NCBI RefSeq assembly: GCF_000365425.1 | Contig: NZ_AQOV01000001.1 | Span: 558,001-622,000 of the forward strand | Source of the DNA: Methylomonas sp. MK1 | GTDB taxonomy: Bacteria > Pseudomonadota > Gammaproteobacteria > Methylococcales > Methylomonadaceae | Reading direction: 5' to 3' | DNA length: 64,000 nt | Part shown: positions 1-8,262 of the stretch, one piece after another | How the letters are laid out: the number at the start of each line of letters is the position of its first letter | How positions within the stretch are numbered: the first letter of the stretch is position 1 | The notes under the pieces: model-generated | The model's database searches: none | The model's input: the letters and a program-made list of their open reading frames with translations, nothing else | Told to the model about the DNA's origin: nothing | Made by a program: the position numbers and the translations under genes

Positions 1-171
1 TTGATACCAATTTTTCATATAGTTATCCGAACGGAAGACGACAAAAAGCCGTCGGGTTAAAAATCCGTGTGATGTAGTACGAGTGACTGGTCTGGAATGC
101 AGCGTCGCGCCGCAGGTGGGGCAAGTCTGACGCGGTCGGCGTCTCGCCGATTCGCTAAGCCCTGCCAGCAT
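1..171 (-). CDS. Partial ORF with an Ogr/Delta-like half zinc finger
   Basis: An open frame begins with an ATG at 169-171 and stays open to the window edge (57 codons seen). It contains a Cys-x2-Cys knuckle (TCPTCGATLHSR, residues 16-27) followed by arginine and threonine residues, which resembles the first half of Ogr/Delta phage transcription activators. The second cysteine pair expected about 20 residues later is not seen, so it may be degenerate or chance. No convincing ribosome binding site precedes the ATG. Its position at the end of a mobile island is compatible with a phage-type regulator. Confidence 0.28.
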   Translation of the reverse strand, partial: MLAGLSESARRRPRQTCPTCGATLHSRPVTRTTSHGFLTRRLFVVFRSDNYMKNWYQ

Positions 172-221
172 CGCGCCGACAGAGTTATCACGTTTATAGC
201 ACACGGTTAAAAATTTTCAAG

Positions 222-395
222 TTATTTTATTAGGCCAATGGCCCGCTTCAAATCGCGCACAAAAACAACTGATTGAGACCGGCTATAGCCCAGCCGGCGT
301 AGGTTTTGTTCTATCTGCCGAATCGTCACACCGTCGATTCGGATAGGCTCAGACTCGAGCCCTAATACTGTTCTCAAACGATTTAGTAATTTCAT
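222..395 (-). CDS. Small hypothetical island protein (57 aa)
   Basis: A short ORF runs from the ATG at 393-395 to a TAA at 222-224, with a GAG/AGGA-like purine stretch just upstream. The product begins MKLLNRLRTVLG, is basic and probably helical, and includes a segment IRQIEQNLRRLGYSRSQ that could form a helix-turn-helix or ribbon-helix-helix-like element. It lies downstream of the primase gene on the same strand as the other island genes. I do not recognise a family. Length, orientation and codon make-up are consistent with a real accessory gene, but the evidence is thin. Confidence 0.42.
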   Translation of the reverse strand: MKLLNRLRTVLGLESEPIRIDGVTIRQIEQNLRRLGYSRSQSVVFVRDLKRAIGLIK

Positions 396-643
396 ATTTC
401 TCGATTTCCTGTATTCATAACCCCTCTCAAATGGGCTTTTTGGATTTGCAAAACTTACTCCAGCAAAAATTTAGCTAGGGCGACGCAAAGGAAGCTGAAC
501 GGCCTAGAGTTTTGACCCACCCTCCCCATTGCTATACCCCCTCCCAAAACTCGCGGCCCTGCAAAAAACTAATTGCTATCGGTCTAGGCTGGGGTTGCTT
601 TTGACTTTTCACCCGCCCCCCCTGGACAGCTGCCCAAGATAAC

Positions 644-893
644 GGGACGGATCACCCGTAATTTTTCAACAAGTGGACGGCTGCAAGCCGCGGCGCGTGT
701 GGCTTTGCTGGCAATCCGTCCCCTTGTCACCTGATTTTTTCGATAGTGCTTTCTTTCGTGTATTTGCATAAGTGTCCTGTTGTCGCTGTTACTCTCTATA
801 TCTCTTACATGTGTGAAAAATAAGGGGACAAGGGGACACATAGCCCCGCATCCCACGGATAGCAAGGCCTGAGCACGCCCCGTTATCCGTCCC
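644..893. repeat. Repeated GGGACGGAT 9-mers in the non-coding stretch after the primase
   Basis: The gene-poor stretch 396-924 carries the 9-mer GGGACGGAT at 644-652 and its reverse complement ATCCGTCCC at 714-722 and 885-893. Related G-rich tracts such as AAGGGGACAAGGGGACA occur around 819-838. I see no supported gene here: the open frames on both strands lack family resemblance. Short repeats next to a primase-helicase gene could be origin (iteron-like) elements, as in phage satellites, but only three copies are present and no AT-rich unwinding region is obvious. Confidence 0.35.
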
Positions 894-924
894 ATTGACG
901 GTAATAAACAGGGCCACATGGTGA

Positions 925-3153
925 CTAATCGCGCCGTGCGTCATACTCACCCAGCCACTTGATAGCCGACTGCTGCCGCCACCCCTCAATATCCCGCACC
1001 GCAAATAAGGCAACCTTCTCGCGTTTGCCGGTCGAGCGCTTACACATCATCGGCAAACACCCCAGCTCAGCCATCACCACCCCAATAGACTTGGCGCTGT
1101 ACTTATCACGCATGGCCTTTGCCACATCGATAGACCGCACACAATCAACGTTGAACGGGTAATCGCCGGCCGCTATCATGTCCTCGATCTGATGTTTGAG
1201 CGGTGACTTACTGGTGCCAATCAGCTCCGATTTGAACCGAGTCAAAGGCGCTGGTTGTTTGGGATTAAAGTCGCTTAGGTCACGATCCAGCAGCCAGCGG
1301 ACCACCAAGCCATTGCCGCCGCCATCGAGCCACCGCGCCAGGTCGTTGTAATATTCCTTAGGTCTGGGTACCGCATCGGTCCATACCGCAAAATAGCGGC
1401 CGTCGCCCTCGGATATGTGCAAGGCATCTTTATAGTTGGACATAAAGATGGCCTGAACAATATTCGGTGTTTCGTAAAACCCCCGCCCGAACAAGCGCAC
1501 CCGCAGCATATCCGGTGGCGCGGCTAGCATTGGTTTCAGTTTGTTTTCCAGGTTCAAACCCTCGAATGTTTGAATCTCCTGGAAAATAACCAATTTGGAA
1601 TGATGCAGATAATCGGTGAAGGATTCCTTCAACTCGCCCGCCGGCGGCTCACAGACATTGGCAGAACCCAGACCGTAGCGCAGCGGATTAAGCAGCATGT
1701 CCTTGCCGACTCGCGAGGTTCCCGCAATCAACAAAGCATGATTGATTTTGCACTGTGGCCGCTGCAAGGTGCTGGCCATCCAGTTCAAGATATGGGCTTG
1801 CTCAATTGGATTGGGATACAGGTAATTCAGATGCTCCAGCCACTGTTCCACATCCTCACGTGTCGCTTCATCAGGCAAACGGACGCCGGGATCGCGCCAA
1901 ATATTCCAAAGCACCGCACCGTCACGATGAACCGGGTTATCGGTTTCGCCAGGCAGATAAATCAGACCATCAACTTTGATAGTGGCCGGATTTTTTAGAA
2001 AAACCGCCGAGGGTTTGTGGTCAGGAAAGACATGCAGAAACGCACCGTCAAAGCCGTCTCGACTCAACTCGTTGCGCGTCACGGTATCGAAAATCCGATT
2101 GTGATTTTTCAGAAATACAAAGCGCTTAAATTGCTCAGCGTTGCCGGGCGGCGTCGCATTGGGTTTACGCTTCGGTTTATTTGCTTGTACTTGTTTTGAT
2201 GTTTCTGTCTGAGCGGCTTCAACCTCATAAACCGACAAAGGCGGCTCAGGTGGTCGAGATACTTCCGGCGGCGAATAACCGTTGCCTTTGGCAATGCCAA
2301 ACAAGGTAGCCAGGTTTACCCCGCCACCCGGCTTGAATGAATTCCAAACTCGCCTTTGATCAGCCAGGTTGAACTTATCCGACTGCTGCGACCATTCACC
2401 CCACAAACCAAAGGCCTGATCACTTGCCCCGGTTGAGTGTAACGCCATGCCTATGGTGCGCCATTGGTCACGGCTGTCAAAGTCCGGAATAAACCCCAAT
2501 GCCGCCCGAATTTTCTTAACCTCACTCACCGGCAAAAGCTTGGTGTTTTCCGGCTGATGCTTTACCGCGTGTTTTTTATCGCGCAACTTTGCCAGCAAAT
2601 TGCTGGGCAACTCTGGCAATTTTGCACCCTCCAAAGGCGATGCGCCATCCCAAAAATAATCGCCACCAGCGACATGATTTGATGGCTCTACGACTATAAA
2701 ACCGCCATCGCCACGAAGATCGATACCTGGGTAAAAATTGGTTGTCGATCGACATTCCGGGCCGGCGTATCTGAAACAGATGTGACTACCGCCCGAACCC
2801 GTGACTTGTACAACATCATCCGGAATAGAGCCTAGTTCGCTCTTCAACTGCTCCAGCGCATCATCACCCCCATGGCGAGGATCGACATCGAGCACAAAAA
2901 TACCGGATGCCGCGCCGGTTCGAATGCCGATATTTGCTTGCGGCCATTTGTTAAACCAGGCATTTAATGTCTTTGTATCCGTAGCGGCATCAAGCAGCCC
3001 TTTCTGCAATAGCGGATGTTTGCCAGCAGACCGGCAATCACTTTTGCCGCAGCTGCAGATACCCCGCTCAGTAATCCAGTGCAACGGCAACACTGGCCAG
3101 CCCAGCGCCGCATATTTCGATGCGTACTCAAATCGGGATTCAATTGTTGGCAC
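925..3153 (-). CDS. Primase-helicase (prim-pol, PriCT-2 and SF3-like helicase)
   Basis: This 742-residue protein is the replication protein of the island. The N-terminal bifunctional primase/polymerase domain (about 1-180) shows the acidic pair in VLDVDPRHGG (D89, D91) and the GSGGSH motif (119-124). A PriCT-2-type domain follows at about 211-292 (RDQWRTIGMALHSTG). The C-terminal half resembles phage/plasmid SF3-type helicases, with a Walker A-like GTSRVGKD at 478-485. I chose the GTG at 3151-3153, preceded by AAGAGG 8 bases upstream; an in-frame extension upstream has no homology and would overlap the neighbour further. The start overlaps the preceding zinc-ribbon gene by 14 bases, which implies translational coupling. 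It probably primes and unwinds the excised element. Confidence 0.88.
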   Translation of the reverse strand: MPTIESRFEYASKYAALGWPVLPLHWITERGICSCGKSDCRSAGKHPLLQKGLLDAATDTKTLNAWFNKWPQANIGIRTGAASGIFVLDVDPRHGGDDALEQLKSELGSIPDDVVQVTGSGGSHICFRYAGPECRSTTNFYPGIDLRGDGGFIVVEPSNHVAGGDYFWDGASPLEGAKLPELPSNLLAKLRDKKHAVKHQPENTKLLPVSEVKKIRAALGFIPDFDSRDQWRTIGMALHSTGASDQAFGLWGEWSQQSDKFNLADQRRVWNSFKPGGGVNLATLFGIAKGNGYSPPEVSRPPEPPLSVYEVEAAQTETSKQVQANKPKRKPNATPPGNAEQFKRFVFLKNHNRIFDTVTRNELSRDGFDGAFLHVFPDHKPSAVFLKNPATIKVDGLIYLPGETDNPVHRDGAVLWNIWRDPGVRLPDEATREDVEQWLEHLNYLYPNPIEQAHILNWMASTLQRPQCKINHALLIAGTSRVGKDMLLNPLRYGLGSANVCEPPAGELKESFTDYLHHSKLVIFQEIQTFEGLNLENKLKPMLAAPPDMLRVRLFGRGFYETPNIVQAIFMSNYKDALHISEGDGRYFAVWTDAVPRPKEYYNDLARWLDGGGNGLVVRWLLDRDLSDFNPKQPAPLTRFKSELIGTSKSPLKHQIEDMIAAGDYPFNVDCVRSIDVAKAMRDKYSAKSIGVVMAELGCLPMMCKRSTGKREKVALFAVRDIEGWRQQSAIKWLGEYDARRD

Positions 3154-3316
3154 TGGACAACCTCTTGTAATGCGCGGTAACGAATGCCACCCGGTTACCC
3201 CGCAAACAAGTCGCGCAATAGCCATCACGCATTAAGCGCTTTTTGCAGGTGCCGCCGCATCGCCGGCATTGCCACATAGGTTCCTGCTTTTTGTAACAGT
3301 TCTTAAATTTCATCAT
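3140..3316 (-). CDS. Small zinc-ribbon protein
   Basis: A short ORF (about 59 aa from the ATG at 3316, 45 aa from a second ATG at 3277) encodes two Cys-x2-Cys knuckles, QCRRCGG and YCATCLRG, about 15 residues apart, with a basic linker. This is typical of small zinc-ribbon proteins encoded next to phage primases. Its end overlaps the start of the primase gene by 14 bases. The exact start is uncertain: the internal ATG before WQCRRC has AGGA four bases upstream. Its function is unknown; it may bind nucleic acid or the primase. Confidence 0.6.
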   Translation of the reverse strand: MMKFKNCYKKQEPMWQCRRCGGTCKKRLMRDGYCATCLRGNRVAFVTAHYKRLSSANN

Positions 3317-3398
3317 CAAAATCACCCATTCTCATTTGCCATCGGTCCGACTCGACCGCAATCCGCGCGGCCACGTTGATAAGTCGTCTGAAAGAGAA

Positions 3399-3635
3399 TT
3401 AGGCTTTTTGACTAGCAAACCACTGTGCAAACAGTGGCTCGTTGATATAAAACTTCCGAGCAGCCAAGATCACCGCGCCAGACTTTGCCAATCCGTTGCG
3501 TGCGCGATTACGCATGAACCAAGTTAATTGTCCGGGTGTGAATTTGTCCGAGTGTTTTTCCTGGAATTTTTCGAGTATCAGGATGTTATCCAGCGCAGGT
3601 GCGGCTGGTTCGATTGGGTTTTGATTCGCTTGCAT
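3399..3635 (-). CDS. Small AlpA/excisionase-like DNA-binding protein
   Basis: The product is 78 aa from the ATG at 3635 (an upstream TTG would add 18). The segment KFTPGQLTWFMRNRARNGLAKSGAVILAARKFYINEPLFAQWF resembles small helix-turn-helix proteins found upstream of primase genes in integrative elements: a GQL-W-x-N-NGL core followed by a basic beta turn and an aromatic 'fxxWf' ending, as in AlpA/excisionase-like winged helices. A GGTGA lies a few bases before the ATG. It may regulate the replication genes or act in excision; this is inferred from shape and position only. Confidence 0.65.
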   Translation of the reverse strand: MQANQNPIEPAAPALDNILILEKFQEKHSDKFTPGQLTWFMRNRARNGLAKSGAVILAARKFYINEPLFAQWFASQKA

Positions 3636-3726
3636 GAGGTCACCGTTGATTTGTGAGAATCCGCCGCGTTTGGGGGCGTTGGCAAGCAATATACAAAGAT
3701 GGGAGAATTGAAACTAGCAAAAGTCA

Positions 3727-3795
3727 GAAAGATAACAGTTTATTTTTATTAGTTATCTTTCCTTTATTTATCAGTAAGATACAGCATTAATGCTG
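3727..3795. promoter_or_regulatory. Inverted repeat and palindrome in an intergenic region
   Basis: Two dyads sit between the genes at 3399-3635 and 3874-4797. GAAAGATAAC (3727-3736) is repeated inverted as GTTATCTTTC (3752-3761) with a 15-base AT-rich loop, and CAGCATTAATGCTG (3782-3795) is a perfect 14-bp palindrome. They could be operators for an island regulator or a transcription terminator for the upstream gene; there is no long U tract on either strand. Confidence 0.4.
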
Positions 3796-3873
3796 GAAGT
3801 TTCTACGAGATAAAAAACTAAGCGACCTTGATTTACCTGGGCTAAAACGGTGCTATCAACGTCCCGACCTGCG

Positions 3874-4797
3874 TCAACCGTCACTGTCTTTAATAGGGCT
3901 CCAGTTTTCGTCAATATAGTTTCCGGCTTTGATAATGGTATTTGGGAAAAGTACACCGACAAAAATTTCAATCGAGAGAAAGGACAGCCTTTTTATGCTT
4001 TCGGGTAACCGGCCAATTTCAACCATATACGCAATGTGCTGCGTAAAAAACCGAATGACATCACCCGGAGATCGTCTTTTAGAAAATCTCACAGGATTAA
4101 AATAAACAGCATCTTCCTCATTTTCAGAAATGTATTGGCCATACGCGAGAATAATGCTTTCAATTGATGGTAATGGATGATCATCCCAGTCCCATATATC
4201 CGGCAATTTTGGTTCAACAAATTCAGTGTAGATACAGTTATTCCAGTTGCTGACACCAGGTAGTTTTCCGTCTGTCTCTTCTGCCGTATAGGCCGCATGA
4301 TGAATGGATTCAGCTTTTTTCAGTAATGCAGGGTAGACTCTTTCGCTTGGCAAGCCGGCCCGATCATAGCCTCCTAGGTTCTCGAGATCTTTAGCCAAAT
4401 TTACGACCTCAATCGTTTTATCGAGTATCTTTCGCTTGATAGCGTCAGATTTTTTAGTATTTGTCTGGATCGTTGCCGCAACTTGTTTACCCCAGTAACC
4501 AGAAACCTTTAAAGCAAAGGCAAAGTGCACCCAATGTTCTGAGTGCTGAAGCAAGCTACCAACCTCTCTAAGTGCTCGAGTAAGTACGGACATTTTATTC
4601 CGTAGAGCTAACACCATTTCGTTAAACGGATCGTTATCTGGAAGTCTTTTATCTAATGCAAAGACTTGCCACACATCGCGAGGTAGTTTTTGTTTACTGC
4701 TCCAGGCAATGATTTGATCAAGATCAGCATCATATTTTTGAAGCAGATTCATCATCAATATTCTTGTAATATCATCCTGAACAGGGAGCGGATACAT
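3874..4797 (-). CDS. Hypothetical protein of the island (307 aa)
   Basis: I do not recognise a family. The start ATG at 4795-4797 is chosen because GAGAGG lies six bases upstream; the nine-codon longer frame lacks this. The protein is mostly helical and acidic, with no signal peptide or clear membrane segment, and includes a tryptophan-rich stretch LPDIWDWDDHP near residue 200. The gene is more AT-rich than the flanking chromosome, which suggests recent acquisition. It stands between the toxin-antitoxin block and the primase operon as a single cargo gene. Confidence 0.7.
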   Translation of the reverse strand: MYPLPVQDDITRILMMNLLQKYDADLDQIIAWSSKQKLPRDVWQVFALDKRLPDNDPFNEMVLALRNKMSVLTRALREVGSLLQHSEHWVHFAFALKVSGYWGKQVAATIQTNTKKSDAIKRKILDKTIEVVNLAKDLENLGGYDRAGLPSERVYPALLKKAESIHHAAYTAEETDGKLPGVSNWNNCIYTEFVEPKLPDIWDWDDHPLPSIESIILAYGQYISENEEDAVYFNPVRFSKRRSPGDVIRFFTQHIAYMVEIGRLPESIKRLSFLSIEIFVGVLFPNTIIKAGNYIDENWSPIKDSDG

Positions 4798-4894
4798 AAA
4801 ACACCTCTCAAGTTTAGTTCTCACAAATAGTTACCAAGCCAGGCGGGTGAGAAATCCGCTTTTCGATTGGCCGATCTAGGCTTGGTAAAACGGG

Positions 4895-5194
4895 TTAAGC
4901 CGCCGCTGGTCGAGGCGCCGGCGTGATGTTGGGGCGTGGTTTCTGGCGGGCCTGCCATAGGTCATACTCGGCCTGCATACGCACCCACGTTTCTGCGATT
5001 GGACCACTGGTCCAGGCTTCCAATCGAATCGCCATGTCTGCACTGATCGCGGCCTTGCCGTTGATGACCCGCGACAATGCCACACGGGACACACCCAATT
5101 CCGCGGCCGCCTCGGTAACGCCTATGCCCAGTTCGGGCAAGACATCCTCTTTCAAAATACTGCCCGGATGGAGCGGGTTGAATTGGGCGGTCAT
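4895..5194 (-). CDS. higA: HigA-type antitoxin, helix-turn-helix
   Basis: This 99-residue protein matches the HigA/VapI addiction-module antitoxin family: it opens with [18 protein letters not shown], continues with an Xre-type helix-turn-helix ([26 protein letters not shown], about 26-51), and has the family's MAIRLE and [14 protein letters not shown] segments. The last 15 residues are proline/alanine rich. Its start overlaps the stop of the neighbouring antitoxin gene by four bases (ATGA), so the two are probably co-translated. A HigA normally pairs with a HigB toxin; no second toxin is seen, so it is either an orphan or an extra repressor of the adjacent module. Confidence 0.85.
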   Translation of the reverse strand: MTAQFNPLHPGSILKEDVLPELGIGVTEAAAELGVSRVALSRVINGKAAISADMAIRLEAWTSGPIAETWVRMQAEYDLWQARQKPRPNITPAPRPAAA

Positions 5195-5505
5195 GCTGCC
5201 GCCTGCCGATGTACCGACAGTTTCAGCCCGACCGCCTTAGTAACGGCCAGCAGGGTTTTGATGGTGGGGTTACCTTTGGGCGACAAGGCCCGGTATAAGC
5301 TTTCGCGTTTAATACCGGCGCGCTCGGCTACCTCTGTCATACCTTGCGCTTCCGCAATCTGCCTTAGTGCCGCCAATAACGCTTCGCGGCCGCCGGGCTG
5401 GTCAACCTCTTCTAGCGCTGCTGCCAGGTATTTATTGGCAAACTCAGGATCTTCGCGTAATAGCTCGATAACCATTTGGTCGTGTGGTTTTGATGCTTCA
5501 CTCAT
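5191..5505 (-). CDS. Antitoxin of a HigB/Gp49-like module (TIGR02684-type)
   Basis: The 104-aa product, starting at ATG 5503-5505, has the layout of the 'putative addiction module antitoxin' family: an N-terminal segment [20 protein letters not shown] for toxin contact and a C-terminal helix-turn-helix ([20 protein letters not shown], about 64-83). It overlaps the end of the toxin frame by eight bases, the usual toxin-first arrangement. It should neutralise a RelE-like mRNA interferase and repress the operon. Because the toxin gene is frameshifted, it may now serve only as regulator or as an anti-addiction factor. Confidence 0.85.
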   Translation of the reverse strand: MSEASKPHDQMVIELLREDPEFANKYLAAALEEVDQPGGREALLAALRQIAEAQGMTEVAERAGIKRESLYRALSPKGNPTIKTLLAVTKAVGLKLSVHRQAAA

Positions 5506-5826
5506 GGTCTGTTCTCTGCTTCCAGTCTTTCCAATAGGCAAGGGCTTTGTCGATGTCGCCCTGTTGTTTGCGCTTGTCGCCACCGATTAGTAACAGCAGC
5601 AGCTTGGCCCCGGCCTGCGCGTAATACACGCGATAGCCGGGACCGTAATCGATGCGCAGTTCCCATACGCCGTCTTGTATGGGCTTGCAGTCGCCAAGAT
5701 TACCGGCGGCCATGCGTTGCACCCTGGTTAATATCCGGGCGTCGCTTGCCGATCCGTCAAGGCTGATAGCCAATCCTTGAAGGGTAGCCGCCCATCGGCG
5801 GCCTGGTAGTCTTCAACTTGATACAT
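5498..5826 (-). pseudogene. RelE/HigB-like toxin (Gp49-like) with a frameshift
   Basis: From the ATG at 5824-5826 the frame reads MYQVEDYQAADGRLPFKDWL then SALTDRQA and runs into a TAA about eight codons later. The remaining toxin sequence, ARILTRVQRMAAGNLGDCKP and the conserved GVWELRIDYGPGYRVYY and LLLLIGGDKRKQQGDI motifs, continues in another frame to 5498. Joining the frames by one added base near 5725 restores the family's expected sequence and length (about 109 aa). The gene therefore carries a one-base deletion, unless it is a sequencing error or a rescued frameshift. The intact family cleaves mRNA at the ribosome. Confidence 0.75.
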
Positions 5827-5864
5827 TGTGAATTATAAGTTACAAATAGACAACCGCAAGGAAT

Positions 5865-6278
5865 TTACCGTTCCGCGCTGGCTTCGCTTTCCGAGGCATA
5901 ACGCGGCTCGGCAGCTTCGACTATTTGATGCAGATTCGACGCCGCCATCCTGGCGCCATCGACCAAGGCTGCCAAAACAAATCGATCTTCTATGGTGTCG
6001 TCAGCCCATAGTCGCGCCGACAACGCTTTGGTCAATTCTTCGATAGCATTGATAAATTTGAAAGCGTCTTGTTGCGCGTCGGTCTGAAGAATTGAACTTA
6101 GTTCCGCCGATGCCGCGCGGGCGGCATCGGCCTGCGCGGTCATGACAAGCCGATCCTTTATAGCGGCGTCTTTCCATAGGCGTTCAGACAGCATTGCGGT
6201 TAATTCTTCGATAATGTTGGTGAGTTTTTCGCTCGTATTAAGACCATTGGTGTCATGTTCTTGGTTTTCTGTGTTCAT
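5865..6278 (-). CDS. Hypothetical protein with an internal duplication
   Basis: The 137-aa product starts at ATG 6276-6278 with GGAG six bases upstream. It contains two similar helical units of about 45 residues: one with IIEELTAMLSERLWKDAAI and DAARAASAELSSIL, the other with AIEELTKALSARLWADDTI and DGARMAASNLHQIV. No cysteine, signal peptide or membrane segment is seen. It sits between the integrase and the toxin-antitoxin genes on the same strand. I do not recognise the family; the repeats suggest a helical scaffold or a dimer-like fold made by gene-internal duplication. Confidence 0.7.
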   Translation of the reverse strand: MNTENQEHDTNGLNTSEKLTNIIEELTAMLSERLWKDAAIKDRLVMTAQADAARAASAELSSILQTDAQQDAFKFINAIEELTKALSARLWADDTIEDRFVLAALVDGARMAASNLHQIVEAAEPRYASESEASAER

Positions 6279-6291
6279 GGTATTCTCCAAA

Positions 6292-7362
6292 TTATTTTTG
6301 CCGAATGGCGGCAGTCATCACCCGCTCGACCAGCTTCGATTTGTGCTCGGTGGATAGGTGCGCGTAGCGTTTGGTGGTTTGGGTGGATTTATGGCCCAAG
6401 ACTTCGCCGACTTCATACAGCGACGCGCCGGCCATCGCCAGTAAACTGGCGGCACTGTGGCGTAAATCGTGAAACCGGAAGTTTTCGACGCCCGCTTCTC
6501 GTAATGCCTTATCCCAATGTTTTTTGAACTCGAACGGTCGCTCCGGTATGTTCTCGCTGGCAAACAGCAAACCGGCACCGACCCGGCGCTGCGGGCGTAG
6601 AAGATCCACTACAAAATCCGGCAAAGGACACCACCGCGGATCGCCGTTCTTACTGGTTGCCAACCTGGCCAGATTGTTCTCGAAGTCGATGTCGCTCCAG
6701 CGTAGGTTCAGCAGCTCGGCTTTACGCATACCGGATGTCAACGCCATCAACACCAGTAAATGCAGCTTGTTCCAATCTGACTTTTGGCAGGCACTCAGTA
6801 ACCGAATCCGCTCACCTTCATCCAGGAATCGATTGATCTGATTGTTGACCTTGCGGGCGGCTACCCGAGCGACCGGATTGGCCACAATGTAGCCCTCGAA
6901 GATCGCATATCTGAAAATAGCCGACAGCACAGTGCGATAACGATTGACGGTAGACGGCGAACGGTCGCGATTAATCGCCTTGGCCTTGCCGGCGCCATCG
7001 CCGCGCAGCACCTTGCCGGCCTCGAACGCTTTAAGCTGTTGGCGGATCATATCCGCGCTAATATCAACCAACTTATAATCACCCAGGCAGGTTTGCCAAT
7101 ACTGCGCGCGCCTGGCTTGGTTCACTGCGTCCTTGCCTTGCCACTGCAGCATGTATTCGTCGACAAGATCAGCAAACCGCAAACCGGCGCCACGCGAACC
7201 TAAAGCCTCCATCATTTCTTGATCAGACTCGATACGCTTGGCCCACGATTGCGCATCGCCTTTGCGGGTGAAGGTTTTGGATTTTATTGCAATGCCGCGC
7301 TGGGTGATGATCGCTTTGTAAACGACACCCGTCTGACGTTGAATTTTTCGGATGGTGGCCAT
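6292..7362 (-). CDS. Tyrosine site-specific integrase
   Basis: This 356-aa tyrosine recombinase inserts and excises the island. The catalytic set is complete: R213 (TSGMRKAELL), H298 and R301 (HDLRHSAAS), H324 (LGHKS) and nucleophile Y333 (RYAHLS). An Arm/core-binding region (about 60-165) precedes the catalytic domain. The stop of the upstream gene overlaps its ATG in TAATG at 7362, so it is translated in an operon. Two genes separate it from the tRNA end at 8408, which is unusual because integrase genes often lie next to attachment sites. The protein appears intact, so the island may still be mobile in the presence of its left end. Confidence 0.93.
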   Translation of the reverse strand: MATIRKIQRQTGVVYKAIITQRGIAIKSKTFTRKGDAQSWAKRIESDQEMMEALGSRGAGLRFADLVDEYMLQWQGKDAVNQARRAQYWQTCLGDYKLVDISADMIRQQLKAFEAGKVLRGDGAGKAKAINRDRSPSTVNRYRTVLSAIFRYAIFEGYIVANPVARVAARKVNNQINRFLDEGERIRLLSACQKSDWNKLHLLVLMALTSGMRKAELLNLRWSDIDFENNLARLATSKNGDPRWCPLPDFVVDLLRPQRRVGAGLLFASENIPERPFEFKKHWDKALREAGVENFRFHDLRHSAASLLAMAGASLYEVGEVLGHKSTQTTKRYAHLSTEHKSKLVERVMTAAIRQK

Positions 7363-7904
7363 TAGGCAGGCCTCTCTTCGCTGAAAGCTGCCGAAAATTG
7401 CGGCAAAGCGTAGTCTCTCAGGTCGAGTGATAGCGCAAGCTGCCGCAATGTTTCCGGATCAGAGTCTACCGGTAACGATTCAAGCAATCGCTCATATACG
7501 TCTCGGCCCCGTGACAGGGAATAAAGTATGCCTTTTCGTGGATCGTCATCACCCTCGCCAACATAAAAGCAGCGCAGATCTTTAAGGCAATACCCTGTCA
7601 AGCCAAAAACGTTGCCAAAGCGCCGCGCCTCACCCTCTGTGGGAAAGCCGGGAGAGGCCAACAAATGATTGTCAGGATGATGAACAGTCCAAAGTCGAAT
7701 GACTGGGTGGTCGTAGGCGCCGCATGTCGTGCACTGCACGCTGCCGCCGTCGGGAAAATACGGATAAACCTCAGCAGGCAAGAAAAACCCTTCAGGATCA
7801 CCGCATGAAGGACAATACGCAAACCGGTCAAATAGGAAATAGTCTGAAATTGCACTAGGAACGACCGGACCCGCGTTGTGTTGACTTTTAGGAATATTGG
7901 TCAT
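7362..7904 (-). CDS. Hypothetical protein with a zinc-ribbon motif
   Basis: The 180-aa product carries two Cys-x2-Cys knuckles, YCPSCGDPEG and VQCTTCGAYD, about 27 residues apart near the N-terminus, which probably bind zinc. The rest is of unknown fold, with a conserved-looking GYCLKDLRCFYVGEG segment. The stop codon overlaps the integrase start codon by one base, which ties its expression to the integrase. I do not recognise a family; similar small genes often travel beside integrases of tRNA-targeted islands. Confidence 0.7.
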   Translation of the reverse strand: MTNIPKSQHNAGPVVPSAISDYFLFDRFAYCPSCGDPEGFFLPAEVYPYFPDGGSVQCTTCGAYDHPVIRLWTVHHPDNHLLASPGFPTEGEARRFGNVFGLTGYCLKDLRCFYVGEGDDDPRKGILYSLSRGRDVYERLLESLPVDSDPETLRQLALSLDLRDYALPQFSAAFSEERPA

Positions 7905-7905
7905 G

Positions 7906-8262
7906 TCATTCCACCCCGCGGCTAGTTAACGGCTCCACGACCTGTGGAAACCTATCGAAGACCAAGGGGCTGCTTTCCGAATAATTGCAGCCAACATCCT
8001 CAGCCAAACAATTGATGGTGTTCTGTGCATCACCGGCAATTGAGTGTATTGCCTGGAGCGCGTTACGTAAAAGGCGTGGGTTGGTATGAAATTTTGTACT
8101 TTCAGACGCGCAAATAAGCAAGTCTGAAATTAATTCGATTAAATCAAACGCTTCTTGCGAAGTTTGATCGATTTGAGTGATTGTTTGTTTGAACGTTTGG
8201 ACATCAGCACCAGGTTCTGGTCGTGATGTTGATGGGGTTTGTTTTGAATTTATTGCGGACAT
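7906..8262 (-). CDS. Hypothetical protein, first gene of the integrase operon
   Basis: The 118-aa product starts at ATG 8260-8262 with GAGGG nine bases upstream. It has a polar N-terminus, then helical segments (QEAFDLIELISDLLICASES and LRNALQAIHSIAGDAQNTIN), and no recognised domain. The layout resembles small 'DUF' proteins that encode a helical pair in mobile islands. It is the gene closest to the tRNA end and is followed after one base by the zinc-ribbon gene and then the integrase. Confidence 0.65.
   Translation of the reverse strand: MSAINSKQTPSTSRPEPGADVQTFKQTITQIDQTSQEAFDLIELISDLLICASESTKFHTNPRLLRNALQAIHSIAGDAQNTINCLAEDVGCNYSESSPLVFDRFPQVVEPLTSRGVE

Noticed and set aside
584..919. 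111-aa open frame on the minus strand in the gap after the primase gene
   Set aside because: No family resemblance, no ribosome binding site and a composition like translated non-coding DNA; it spans the repeated 9-mers.
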